A stretch of 64,000 bases of DNA, taken from positions 204,020,102-204,084,101 of the forward strand of contig CM040125.1 in assembly GCA_022559845.1 (NCBI GenBank). Reading direction: 5' to 3'. Below are positions 13,138 through 23,428 of this stretch, piece by piece. The stretch's first letter is position 1, and each line of letters begins with the position of its first letter. Position numbers and translations under genes: made by a program. The notes under the pieces are model-generated. The model was not told where the DNA came from. It did no database searches and was given only the letters and a program-made list of their open reading frames with translations. The stretch is from Amorphophallus konjac (lineage: Eukaryota > Streptophyta > Magnoliopsida > Alismatales > Araceae).

Positions 13138-14417
13138 TGTTGTGACCCCTCTATGTTGATGATGTTGACACTTGCTTTATTTCATTGGCAACACCATTGT
13201 TTTGATTGATTGGCAACTGTTTTTGATTTGATGAAATTGCTCTATCAGATTGAGCCAATGGCTGTCTGCATTTCTTACTGTCATGAGTCTATACATCGTC
13301 CTTTTTGGATAAGGTACACACACTGCATTTCAATTGAGTTGGTTAAGTGTGTACAACGTCAACGCACTTCATTGGATGTGTGTACAGCATCAACTCGTTA
13401 AGTCTGTACAGCGTTCTATGTCTAGAGCTTCATCAAGTTTGTACAGCCAGTCACTTGACAAAGTCTGTACAGTGTCTCATATTGGCAAAGTCTGTACATC
13501 ATCGGTTCTGTGGATGCTTTGTTCTTTGAAGTCTATACACTCGATTGTTAGGTCTTCAACTCTATACATTCGAGTGTTAACCTCTAAGTCCATACATTGT
13601 CGCATGAAGAGTCTATATAGTGTGCATGGTTCAACAAGTCTGTACAGCCATTGTCTTCATATAGGAAGTCTGTACATCAGACGCGCATGCTCGCCTGTCC
13701 CTCCGGATGCTCACCTGGGACCGAGTATGTTCTCTAGTGACTGTTAATGCTCCGATTGGCCAGCGTCTCTCTTGATCAAGTCTATACACTCATTCACTGT
13801 TCATGCATTCACAGTGAAGTCTGTACATCCGTTTGGCCATGCATCACTATTCACCAAGTCTATACATTGGTAGAGTCTGTACATCAGACGTGCATGCTCG
13901 CCTGTCCCCCCGGATGCTCTCCTGGGATCGAGTATGCCCTCTAGTGACTGCTAATGCTTCCCTAACTTTGAGGATGCTCCCCTGGAGCAGCGATTGCTCC
14001 CCAGAGACAGCATGTGCTCCACATGCTCCCCTGACGCTGGAGATGTTGTCCAGAGGCCATAGATGCTCCCCTGAGACTTCATATGCTCCCATGCGAGAAC
14101 GCACTAGTCTCTGGGTATTTAAAAGAATTGTATTACATGCATTCTCTTTCACTAAGTCTGTACAATGCATGCTACTTATAAAGTCTATACAATGCATTTC
14201 ATCTTCAAAGTGTGTACAGAGTTTACACTTGAACTGATACGCTTATTTCGACTGACTGACAGGGATTTGGTACTGGAATTGCTGACATGGCTCGTGATCC
14301 AAGGAAGGACGAGGCTCCCTGATCGTGACATGTGGAAGCACTGTGCTGAGATGCTGCCACGTGGTCCAAATTGCTAGGCGGGAAACGTGGAGAGCAAACG
14401 CCTGCTGCTGTTGTTGC

Positions 14418-14425
14418 TATATAAA
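14418..14425 (+). promoter_or_regulatory. TATA box of right Copia LTR
   Basis: TATATAAA lies downstream of the word arrays and upstream of the GA-rich region. Transcription would run rightwards into 15256 and beyond. Confidence 0.62.
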
Positions 14426-14517
14426 CAAGCCTTCTTCCACAGAAGAAGACTGATCGAAAGAAAAGAAGAGAAAGTCTATACAGCAGTGAGCCTTCGATCC
14501 ACAGAGAGAAAAGAGAG

Positions 14518-14600
14518 AAGAAGAAGATACAGAGAAGAAGAAGAAGAAGAAGAGAAGAAGGAGAAAATAAGAGAGGAAGAGATTGAGAGAGATTGAGTTG
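14518..14600 (+). repeat. GA/GAA-rich simple repeat in Copia LTR
   Basis: Runs of GAA and GA follow the TATA box in the presumed R region; the left copy has the mirror CTT/CT run at about 590-715. The long frames read through it are low-complexity artefacts. Confidence 0.8.
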
Positions 14601-15257
14601 AGAGAGAGCTGATCGAGAGTGAGAGTGAGAGTGGTTGTATCTCAGTCTCGTGGTTCAAAACCAGAGCTGAGCTTTGCTCTTAGAGCTACATTGTTTGTTT
14701 TTGAGCTTTTCTATTTTCGTTTTGATTCTGTCTTTCATTTCCGAATGCTATTTCTTCAAGTTGTGTGTCAGCGGTCTTGCAGTGGTGGTTTCCACTGGAC
14801 GGGTTAAGCTGTATTTCCCCAGCGGTTGCAGAGGATTAGATCCTCTGGTCGGCAAGCTGTAGTGCCCAGCGAAGCTGTGTATCAGCGGGTTGTTTGGCCA
14901 AGCTGTAAAGCCCAGCGGACGCAAGCTGTGCTGCGCAGCAGGAAGCCATACTCGGTTGAGTGTGGGGTGGACGTAGGTCGTTGACCGGACCACCTAAAAA
15001 TTGTGTGTGCAGTGTGTTTGTGTTTTTGTGTGATCTGTGTGCGATGGAAAATTCTTGCTTAGCTTATTTGATTGCATCGCTTATGCTCATGTCTAGCTTT
15101 CGACCTTTTGTTTAGCATCCTTTGTTTAGCTTAACTGACGTTCGCCTAAATTCCGCTCTAGAAGTTACAATAGTTTTAATTTAGGCAAGTTGATCTATTC
15201 ACCCCCCTCTAGATCCACAATATGTGGAGAAAGACTGCGTCCATCTAATCCAACACT

Positions 15258-15269
15258 TGGTATCAGAGC
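15258..15269 (+). other. Primer-binding site (tRNA-Met type) after right LTR
   Basis: TGGTATCAGAGC, two bases after the LTR end, is the standard plant PBS complementary to initiator tRNA-Met. Its position after what is the 3' LTR of the right half means this LTR once headed another element body, or was copied as an LTR-PBS end. The sequence after GAGC switches at once to a reverse LTR. Confidence 0.9.
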
Positions 15270-15879
15270 ATTAACAGTCACTGGAGAACATACTCGGTCC
15301 CAGGTGAGCATCCGGAGGGACAGGCGAGCATGCGCGTCTGATGTACAGACTTCCTATATGAAGACAATGGCTATACAGACTTGTTGAACCATGCACACTA
15401 TATAGACTCTTCATGCGACAATGTATGGACTTAGAGGTTAACACTCGAATGTATAGAGTTGAGGACCTAACATCGAGTGTATAGACATCAAAGAACAAAG
15501 CATCCACAGAACCGACGATGTACAGACTTTGCCAATATGAGACACTGTACAGACTTTGTCAAGTGACTGGCTGTACAGACTTGATGAAGCTCTAGACATA
15601 GAACGCTGTACAGACTTAACGAGTTGATGCTGTACACACATCCAATGAAGTGCGTTGACGCTATACACACTTAACAAACTCAATTGAAATGCAGTGTGTG
15701 TACCTTATCCAAAAAGGACGATGTATAGACTCATGACAGTAAGAAATGCAGACAGCCATTGGCTCAATCTGATAGAGAAATTTCATCAAATCAAAAACAG
15801 TTGCCAATCAATCAAAACAATGGTGTTGCCAATGAAATAAAGCAAGTGTCAACATCATCAACATAGAGGGGTCACAACA
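15265..15879 (-). repeat. Truncated third Copia LTR (first 615 bp, reverse orientation)
   Basis: It matches the left LTR from about 1434 to 2040 in the same orientation. It starts on the minus strand at 15879 with TGTTGTGACCCC and breaks at about LTR position 615, fused to the PBS of the right half at a shared GAGCA. Its outer end abuts the gypsy protease sequence. It is best read as the remaining start of the 5' LTR of the minus-strand element. Confidence 0.9.
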
Positions 15880-16648
15880 GAATTTTGTCTGAAATAGCCT
15901 TCACTGATTGGACCGTGGATAAACTTTTAACTTTGACGACCCTCCCTTGAAAAGGAAATTTGATGCATTGATGCGCAGTAGAGGGTACATCACTGAGTGT
16001 GTCAATCCATGGGCGACCCAAGATAGCCTTGAACATAGGGTCAATGTCCAGCACATAAAATTCCACGGGCATGGTAAGAGTCCCAAGCTCTGCTTGAATA
16101 ATGACTACCCCGTGACATGCTCTTCTTGAATTATCATATGCTGCTATTGTGGTGGGGGTAGGTCGCAGTAATTCTTCAGATATGTTGCAAGCTCGAAGGG
16201 TACTGAGTGGGCACACGTTAATTGATGCCCCTGTGTCAACCAGTGCTGCTTCAATACTGACTTTATTCAGAATGATTGTAATGCAGAGAGGCATTTGCCA
16301 AGCTTCTGGAGGTGCTAGCTCGATTTCTGAGAATGTGATTGCTGGCCCTTTGGAAATTGTTGCCAGTGCCATAGGTAAGCTGTCAACTGCCATGTCTTCA
16401 CTAACCATCACCTTCTGTAAGAAATTTCTGAGAGCGTCTTGGTGAAAGGTGGACCTTTTGATAAGCTCTAGGACCGATATCTTGGCAGGCACCCTGTCCA
16501 GATGATGTAGGAGGTCGTATTGAGTACCTGGCAGAGGTTCGGCCTCTTCTTGCTCGGCAGTCGGTTGGTACGGCTGGGGATTGGAAGCAATAGGATAGTT
16601 TCGATGGAACAACCGCCCGCTCTGTAGGGCGAGGTTTTGTGCCGGCAT
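15880..16648 (-). pseudogene. Gypsy aspartic protease region, truncated by Copia insertion
   Basis: The frame of about 255 codons shows a segment before the protease (HLDRVPAKISVLELIKRS around residues 49-66), as in Tat/Ogre-type polyproteins. It is followed by the catalytic DTGAS at residues 138-142 and the C-terminal flap region with ILGRPWID around residues 209-216. The active-site aspartate is intact. The frame runs straight into Copia LTR sequence at 15879, so the last three residues of the open frame are foreign. The protease lies in a different reading frame from gag, separated by a proline-rich stretch. Confidence 0.85.
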
Positions 16649-17174
16649 GGCATCAGGGGACGATATAATTGGCCCGGTAGGGGGGGGGTGAGCGGAACAG
16701 GTGGTGTAGGAGGAAGGATTTGGTGGGATGTGATGTCGTGGAGGTTATAAGTGGTGAACGGATGATGGATGAGGGATTGGTGGAAGACGGAGAGGTGATG
16801 ATGAATGTTGGTACGGGCGGAGGAAAGGCTAGCGGAGGTGTAGTGACGGGTGGATGGCTGGGTGACTGGGTAATGAGGGTAGTGGGGGTAACCAGTTGCG
16901 AGGGTGATGGAATTGCGGGTGGCGGTGGGTTCACTAGAGCGGATGTGAATGGGAGAACAAGCGGGGAAGGTATTGGGTGTGTAGGTAAGATGATGGAGGA
17001 AGTGATGGGGTTGCGGTGATCATGGTGGAGGGCCATTATCTACAGCGTAGTGCCGTCGTCATCAAAAGACCACCCGACATTAGGAGCCGGGGGTTGGACT
17101 ACGTTCACCTGGGCTGGTGCCGGTGGCTGAAGCTGTGGAGCGGGAGGATGGTTCGGCATCGGGTCTTGGTGGAT
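16649..17174 (-). pseudogene. Proline/serine/threonine-rich linker between gag and protease
   Basis: In the gag frame after the stop at 17175-17177 the minus strand encodes a P, S and T-rich low-complexity stretch (17036-16653 without stops), ending five bases before the protease block in another frame. It probably joined gag to protease in the original polyprotein. I see no domain. A glycine-rich frame on the opposite strand (16720-17019) is only its shadow. Confidence 0.5.
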
Positions 17175-19196
17175 TCACAGATCCTGAATCGGCTGCTGTA
17201 GCTGTTGCTGTGGCGGCTGCTGCTGTGGCTGTGGTGCTTGTTGCTGCTGCACTTGCTGCCTCGGCGGCTGCCTTCTCTTCTCTTTGATTTCAACAATGGC
17301 CATGTGCATCTCCGCCCAATCAATTCTCTGTCCTTCATGAAGGTCATATACCAGGTCCCTGAACTGAAAGCATCCTTCGATTGTGTGGCCCGGCTGCCTG
17401 TGGAACATACAATACTTCATTTGATCAACGGTCAGGTTCCAGTTGGGCCATTCCGGAGGAAGTTGTATAGCATTAACTGACATGAGAGCCGAGAAGATAT
17501 CTGTGAGGGTTTCTAGCAAGGGTGGATATTGTGCCCTCTTGGGAGCCGGGCGCTTGTTATTGTTGTTGTTGTAGCCGTTGGGTGGAGGGACATTATGGTA
17601 TTGTGGAGGTGGTAGTGGTTGTTGTGGTGCGACGAAGGTATTTTGTGGAGTGGTGAAGGTGGGCGGAGGGTTTTGTGGAGTGACTTTGATGTTTTGGGGA
17701 GCGGGATTCTGTGGAGTGCGGGGATTTTGAGGGAAGCGGAAGGGTGCGGCTTGAAAAGGGAAAGCAACGGCTTGAACTTGCTCGTTCGTTTGGATCCCCT
17801 CGGTGACAGGCCCTTGATGTTTCTTGTGATACTTGGGCTTTTGGTTTTCAAATAATGAGTGTATGGGGGAATCCTTGAACTGCGTCTGAATAAAGCGCGC
17901 TCGGCTATAAAGTTGATGCATGTTGGCTATGTCGTTCATGGCTAGAATATTGCGGAAGGTCGGAGTAGCATTTGAAATTAACAATTTGACCTTTTCTTCC
18001 TCCGGAATGTGGTCGGGCACTCTAGCGGCCATCTGCCACCATCGGTCGGCATAGGTAGCAAATTCCTCTTCTGGTTTCATCTTTTCGGCCACCAGATCTG
18101 TGAATGAATATTCCTGGCCAACTCTGTCTTGGAACCTCTGAATAAACTTATCCTTCACTGTCTTGAAGCTCTCGGTGTCCTCCAACGGCAAAGAATAAAA
18201 CTATTCCAGTGCAACACCATCTAACGATTGGCGAAATAGATACGCCATGAGGCGATCATCGTACTGAAATTGAGCCGACTCGTATAAGAAGTCCCTCACA
18301 TGAATGAAGGGATTGCTGTTCCCATCATATTTCCTGTAATTGGGGAGCTCTGATTGTGGAGGGAACCGAATGTTCTAAAAGCTAGGAACTGGAACATCTG
18401 CCAAGGATTGTGGGCCAATGCATTTCTGGAGGAAATCGAGTTGCTGTTGCACGGTGGCCCATTTATCAAGTAATTCCTGCTCTCTAGAGGGAGCAGGGGT
18501 AGTGCGAGATGATGGTTGAAATTGAGGAGCGGAAGGGTGGACTGTAGCAAGAGGTGGGAGCCCACAAGAAGGAGCAGAAGGATAAACGGCCAAGGCAGGG
18601 GGCCCATAAGAAGGATATTGGGCCGGAGATTGACCTAGATTAGAGTGGGCATGGACAACCACTGGCTGAGGGTGCAAGAAATCGGAGGGGCCCATGAGGA
18701 CTTGTGGAACCGTCGGGCTAGACATATGATGATCCAACTGAATGAAAGAAGGGACATCAGACTTCCCCTTGTCAAAAGATTGCTGGGCCGAAGTAGAAGA
18801 TAGGCCCGTCTCCATGCTAGCAAAGGTGATGGTCCGGGGTTGGACCAGAGTAAGATCAATTGGAGTGGGCTGGATGGAAGGCCCACCAACTCTAGGTTGG
18901 TCGATGGAGGGATTGGATTGACCCTACGTAATCGCGGGAGGGGAGTTATTGGATCCTTGCATGGCCTGATAGACAGCTTGGAGTTGGGCCGGATCCAATT
19001 GGGCCATCATTTGGAGAATGGAGCCCGCAGAAGGAGAAGAGAAAGAAGAGGTGGCTTGACCGCCTTCCATGGGGGTAGGGGACGGAAGAGGGGCTATCCC
19101 CTCTCCAGAAGGGAATGAGGTAACCCTAGCAGGGTTTTCAAGAAGTCCTTGAGGAAGGGAATCCTCTTGGGAACGGGGAGGATTGAAAGAAGCCAT
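17175..19196 (-). pseudogene. Gypsy gag (Tat-like), interrupted by stops
   Basis: ATG at 19196 begins a frame with a Pro/Ser-rich N-terminus. It is broken by stops near 18924 and 18375 and by a TAG near 18199. The retrotransposon gag core is readable from about 18370 to 17850: a YDG...F..VRDFLYE segment, SLDGVALE, then SFKTVKDKFIQRF and EEEFATYADRWWQMAARV. Further on lies a glutamine/asparagine/proline-rich region, then CMFHRQPGHTIEGC, a degenerate zinc-knuckle form common in Tat gag proteins, and a Q/P-rich tail ending at 17175. Gag forms the particle and binds element RNA; this copy could make only fragments. Confidence 0.85.
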
Positions 19197-20114
19197 GGTG
19201 GATTCGAAAAGCGGGTTTGAGTAGAACTTGGAGAAGGAATTGACCCTAGGAGGTGCTTCCAACGGACGAAAATAACTCCACATGCAACAGACAACCTTGA
19301 CAAGATGCCAACAACACAAACAATCACACAATGAACAACCAAACTTAGATGATTTCTAACAAAGATGTAAGTGACAAGAGATGAAGACACTCAAAATCAA
19401 CCAAGTTGTTTAAGATGATGTGACAAGATTTTTATGATTTCTCCTTTGGAACTTTAGTAGATTGATTAGGATGTGCTCTCAACAATAGGTTCCTGATAGG
19501 AGAGGGTGTAAGGCTTGGTTTGACTCTAAATGTGATCACTCCTTCACTTATGCGATCCTAGACACGGGGTGGGAAAGGTACAATCGGCCTGGCATCCGTG
19601 TGGGAATCCACGGCTCGCGGGGACTTATGGAGGTCCCTGGTGTGATTTCCTAGTCGGCCCCAAGGAATATGGAGACGAGAAGTCCACACACCAAGGTAGG
19701 AAAGTGCAATATAATGTATGAAAGTATGAATGAACCTATGTGCACCAGAGTGCATGCAAATTCCAACCTAGAATCTAGCAAACAATTATGCCAACAATGA
19801 TATGAGTAACTGAACTAACTGAGGAGGAGATCAGATAACACCCAAGCAAAAGATCACAGCAGAAACTGCGGAAAGAAAATACACCTTGGGATGCATACCT
19901 ATCTGGAGTATATAACGGTCTAGGAGACCCGCGTCAGAAGTATGTAACGGTCGAAGACCAGACCGTCATAAGCAATGTAACGCAGAGACTATAGACCGTT
20001 AGAGGAGCCAGGGAACCAAAAATAGCAGGGAAATAGATGGGAAATCCGGGGAAAACCACACAAGGAAATGATGGCAAGTATAAAATAGAGTTCAAAAACA
20101 CGATTGGCACAAGT
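19197..20114 (-). other. Gypsy 5' leader between PBS and gag
   Basis: This is non-coding leader sequence. It contains one copy of the palindromic TAACGGTC...GACCGTTAGAG module (19910-20003) that is otherwise found four times in the adjacent LTR. No other structure is evident. Confidence 0.6.
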
Positions 20115-20133
20115 TGTCCCACCGTGATCGCCA
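20115..20133 (-). other. Primer-binding site of the gypsy element
   Basis: On the minus strand TGGCGATCACGGTGGGACA begins 10 nt after the LTR end. It resembles the TGGC...GGTGGGA primer sites of Tat/Ogre-like elements; I do not assign the tRNA. Confidence 0.6.
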
Positions 20134-20143
20134 AAAAATTATC

Positions 20144-21848
20144 TGTTGATTTGTTTGCTTCCCTTCTTCTTGTTTGTTATTTATGGTGATAAAGATGATA
20201 AGCAAAAATCAATGATCTCAATCAACCTATGAACATGTGAATCATGAACCTAGGCAATCAGAACAAGCTCTAGCATGGGCAATGCTATCTCAATCGAACT
20301 ATACTAAAGAAGGCAAAGAAAAAACACACGCCGGAGCGTGGAGCAAGAAGCAAATAAAAACACACCGCAAGGGTGGAACAAGCAAAGGAAATAAGTGATA
20401 TAAGATGGGAAAGAGAAAGCTAATGCCCAATACCAAGAAGGAACGTGATCGCCATCAAAGTAAACACAAGTCAAGGACCTGAAAATACCTTGGAATAGGG
20501 GGATGGTGCACCCGCCCACGGGAGAGAGAAAACCAGTGAAATCTGCAGATCAGCTGAATGTAACGGTCTAGCACCTGTGCGTCACAGGAGTGTGACGGTC
20601 GCCCGATAAACCGTTAGAGAAGCCTGACGCGTCTGCTCAAGGTCGTCAGAGAACCTGCAGAAATAGCTTATGAATCCTTTGAACTCCAAATCTTCCAGCC
20701 GGCCAGAAGACTTGGGCCTCGTCTAATGAACCTGTAAACCTGCCAAGGAACGTGAAACACAAGAAAACAATCCCAAATTAGCCCTTTAGACAAGCGTAAT
20801 ATCAATTCTTAAAGAACTCAAGAGCATGCAAAAGGAAAGGGGAATATCGGTGAAGTTTTGGTTTTTTAAACCCTCTGGGCATTTTAAAATGTGGGAAGGA
20901 TGTTTGGATGATGAAAATAGATGCAGAACGTGGAAGAAAGTAGTGGGACAATGCTTTGATGGAAAGGAGGAGGAAGAACACAAGATGACAATGATGAACT
21001 TTGAAGCACAATGAAACGAATACTCCCTTCACCGTGAAGCAGATGGACGTGAGGAACAATTCTCCTTGGTTGGATTCTTCCTCTTTCAGGCCATGAAGTC
21101 AAGGATGCTATTTATAGGCCCTCAAAATCTCTGGGCGAGCAGAGGATAATCCAATAAGAAAAGAGGATAACTCTTAGCAAACTCTTGAAGATAATATCAC
21201 CAAGAGTCCATAGAAACAAACAGAATGTTCTGAGGATCAGATTTGAAAGAGAAATCACAAGATCAAACTCTTATCTCGACCACGGAGTAGCAGAGAAAAG
21301 ACCAGACCAGTCAGGACTCTCTGTTGGATGTAACGGTTGCTCGACAGACCGTCACATGAATGTAACGCCACATGGAGAGACTGTCACACTAACCTTATCC
21401 CTAAGAAGAGAAGATCAACGGGGAGAAGTTCAAAATAGTTGGACTCTTGAATAAATGTAACAGCCATGGGTTGACGCGTTAGAGGGACGTAACGGCTGCA
21501 TGACAAACCGTTAGAGCCAACGGATAAGCAAAAGGATAAGCTTTGGAACAAAGGCCTTAAGTCTCAAGACTCTTCAAGATGTAACGGTCCAGGGCTGATG
21601 CGTCAGAAGGATGTAACGCCCCTGGTATGGACTGTTAGAAATAATAAGGATCAAAAAGAAATAAGAGTTTGCTAAGCTTCATCCATCAAAAACGTCACCA
21701 GAAACCAAACTCAACCAAGAGGAGAAGACCCATGAAAATAGACCTTTAACTGATCAAGAAAGCTCAATGAAGAGTGAACAACTCGGAGCATCATATAGAA
21801 TGAACAAGGAGATGACCCGACTTATCGGTCATAAAACGGGTGTCAACA
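20144..21848 (-). repeat. 5' LTR of the gypsy element
   Basis: On the minus strand it starts TGTTGACACCCG at 21848 and ends CAACA at 20144, giving TGTTG/CAACA terminal repeats and a length of 1705 bp. A TATAAATA lies at 21116-21109. It holds four paired palindromic modules built on TGTAACGGTC and ACCGTTAGAG (20559-20619, 21329-21390, 21455-21515, 21579-21639). The partner LTR is not in the window. Confidence 0.78.
21109..21116 (-). promoter_or_regulatory. TATA box of gypsy 5' LTR
   Basis: Minus strand TATAAATA, inside the LTR and downstream (in transcription direction) of three of the palindromic modules. It would drive the gag transcript leftwards. Confidence 0.55.
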
Positions 21849-23428
21849 ACACTCCTTTAGTTTGGGCAGTAGTCCTCTTTATCTTCCCCATATATCTCTT
21901 TCTTTGCTTTAGTTTAGTTGCTCCACACCTACGGTGTGTGTTTGGTTTTATTCTTTTGCTCCACGCCCCGAAGTGTATTTTTCTTTTCTCTTGCTTATTG
22001 CTGATGAAGATGACATGCCCATGTGCTTATATTTGCATGCTGATTGCTGAGTTGATGTTGCATTTGTTCATGAGTTCACATCATTTATATCAACTTGTTC
22101 ATCATCATATTTTCACCATTGAGGGAACCATTTAGAAAACCAACAACACAGATTCAAACATGCCAAGGGGAGGCCTCTTGCGCCGGATCAAGTGCCCATG
22201 GTGGCTGCGCGCTGGTTCATGCCCACCAAAGAGGTTGGCCGATTCATGCCAAAGAGGGAAGAGCTTGCGCCGATTCATGGGGGATAGAGGCCACGCCGGT
22301 TCAAGGGGTGCCAAGGGCTTTGGCGCTGGTTCATGCCCTCAAAGGGCTTGCGCCGATTCAAGATCCTTTGGGAGCCTTGCGCTGGTTCAAGCATGCCAAG
22401 GGGGGCACCAGCTCACTTGGGAAAGGGGAGCAACTGGCTACCGATTCACTTAGCCATGAAGGCTTGGCCGATTCACATGCATTGAGGGGGCACCGATTCA
22501 ATGGACCCTTTCATGTGTTTGTGTTTATTTTCTTCATTCTCCTTTTTTGTTATTTTCTTCATTATCCTTTTGTTCTCGTATGCGTCAGTATGCGTGCATG
22601 CGTCGGTATACGTGCATTGACGTACTCACTCTTTTCTTTCTCTGTTACCCTTGTTCGACTCGAGATTCTTGTTGGTGAATTTTAGGTGTCCACAATGGCC
22701 CACATGCAACATGATCTGGCAGAGCTCACATGAACAAAGAATTAAATTGGCGACCTCCACATGATCCGGCGGCCCCATGTGAACCGGCGTGAGAAGAATG
22801 GCGCGCCGGATCACCGGCGCCCATGGCCCTCACGCCGGATCACCACTGGATCACCTGCAACTCCCATTTAGCTATAAAGAGGTCACTTCTGACCGAAGAC
22901 AAGAAGAACAGAGGACAAGAAAAGGAGAGATAAAAAAGGGGGGAAGGACAACTCCAAGAGAGAACAAGGAAGGAGACAAAAACTAAGAAAAAGGGAAGAT
23001 AAGGGTGGGAAATCATCAGAGATCCTACAAATTTTAGAGAAGAGAGAGGGTAATGAAGGGAGCAAGGAGAACGAGAGAGTCTACCATCTGATCATTGCAG
23101 AAAGTTGGTTTACCACCGAACAATGCCCGATCTGGGCTACAATCCCCTTCCCCTTTCTTTGTTCTTCTTGTTCTTCCCTCATCAGTCGCTTGTTGTAATC
23201 TCCCCCCTGGAATTTCTGATATCATGTATCATTTTACTGGAAGTGAATGAATGAATTGAGGTTGTTTTGTTTGGCGATTGGAGCATTTTATCTGTTTCTC
23301 CTCCTCCCTCTCTTTTTACCTCTTTATTTTTATATGGCGGCCATAGCATATCTCTGGACCGAATAAACTGCCCCACGAGCCTATATGTATTAAGTATCCT
23401 CTCCTCAGTGAGTTCCTACGATCGAAAC
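21849..23428 (+). repeat. LTR-like sequence flanking two insertions
   Basis: This lies between the start of the Tat-like LTR and the end of the chromovirus 3' LTR, so it is older host sequence. It has no credible gene. From 22178 to 22505 a word close to GCGCCGATTCATG recurs about eleven times, followed by GCCGGATCACC variants (22790-22855). TATAAAGA lies at 22873-22880, with purine-rich leader-like sequence after it and GAATGAATGAATTGAG near 23245. The order (word array, TATA box, leader) resembles an LTR on the plus strand. Its borders are not clear. Confidence 0.45.
22873..22880 (+). promoter_or_regulatory. TATA-like site downstream of GCGCCGATTCA array
   Basis: TATAAAGA followed by purine-rich sequence. 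The same arrangement is seen at 55114, where TATAAAT follows another block of the same word. Confidence 0.4.

Larger units (their letters stand above)
13138..15255 (+). repeat. Complete Copia LTR, right copy
   Basis: This 2118-bp LTR starts TGTTGTGACC and ends CCAACA, giving 5-bp terminal inverted repeats TGTTG/CAACA. Upstream is a polypurine tract; downstream, after CT, is a PBS. The upstream part (13285-14215) holds about 20 copies of AAGTCTRTACA and about ten copies of a GATGCTCCCCTG-like word. The promoter-like part has TATATAAA at 14418-14425, followed by GA-rich sequence (14450-14640). Compared with the left copy it has an extra stretch near 14468-14505 containing one more AAGTCTATACA word. 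Confidence 0.95.
1..15879. mobile_element. Copia complex: head-to-head palindrome of two truncated elements
   Basis: The minus-strand half (1-7776) and plus-strand half (7777-15255) hold the same family from mid-gag through pol, 3' UTR and LTR in opposite orientation. Sequence symmetry begins at the mirrored pair 7707/7777 (centre near 7742), leaving a 69-bp asymmetric spacer. Neither half keeps the 5' end of gag with its zinc knuckle, nor a 5' LTR joined to it. A third, truncated reverse LTR (15265-15879) ends with CAACA at 15879, directly against gypsy protease sequence, which I read as the outer edge of the insertion. The other edge lies left of the window, so the expected 5-bp target duplication (GAATT at 15880-15884) cannot be checked. 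Long LTRs and the pol motifs suggest a SIRE/Maximus-like lineage, with moderate confidence. Confidence 0.9.
15880..21848 (-). mobile_element. Ty3/gypsy element, probably Tat lineage, 5' part only
   Basis: From its 5' end it contains a 1705-bp LTR (21848-20144), a PBS, a leader of about 0.9 kb, gag and the beginning of the protease. The Copia complex interrupts it at 15880, so RT, RNase H and integrase should resume left of the window. The large proline-rich gag, the YCMFH...GHTIEGC knuckle and the TGGCG-type PBS fit the Tat group. Confidence 0.8.

Noticed and set aside
13285..14215. CRISPR-like array of short repeats
   Set aside because: Spacing is irregular, words are only 11-12 nt, there are no cas genes, and the sequence is a plant LTR.
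1..15255. Palindrome as a sequencing or assembly artefact (read through a hairpin adapter)
   Set aside because: The arms differ by two large, different deletions and many stops, and their outer ends join different sequences; an artefactual mirror would be identical.
15258..15269. tRNA gene fragment
   Set aside because: Only 12 bases complementary to the tRNA 3' end, in PBS position; no tRNA fold.
16720..17019. Glycine/valine-rich 99-codon frame on the plus strand
   Set aside because: Antisense shadow of the proline-rich gag linker.
22095..22685. 196-codon frame with a hydrophobic C-terminus
   Set aside because: Its N-terminal half is the GCGCCGATTCA array read as protein and its C-terminal half is pyrimidine-rich LTR-like sequence; other frames are open too.
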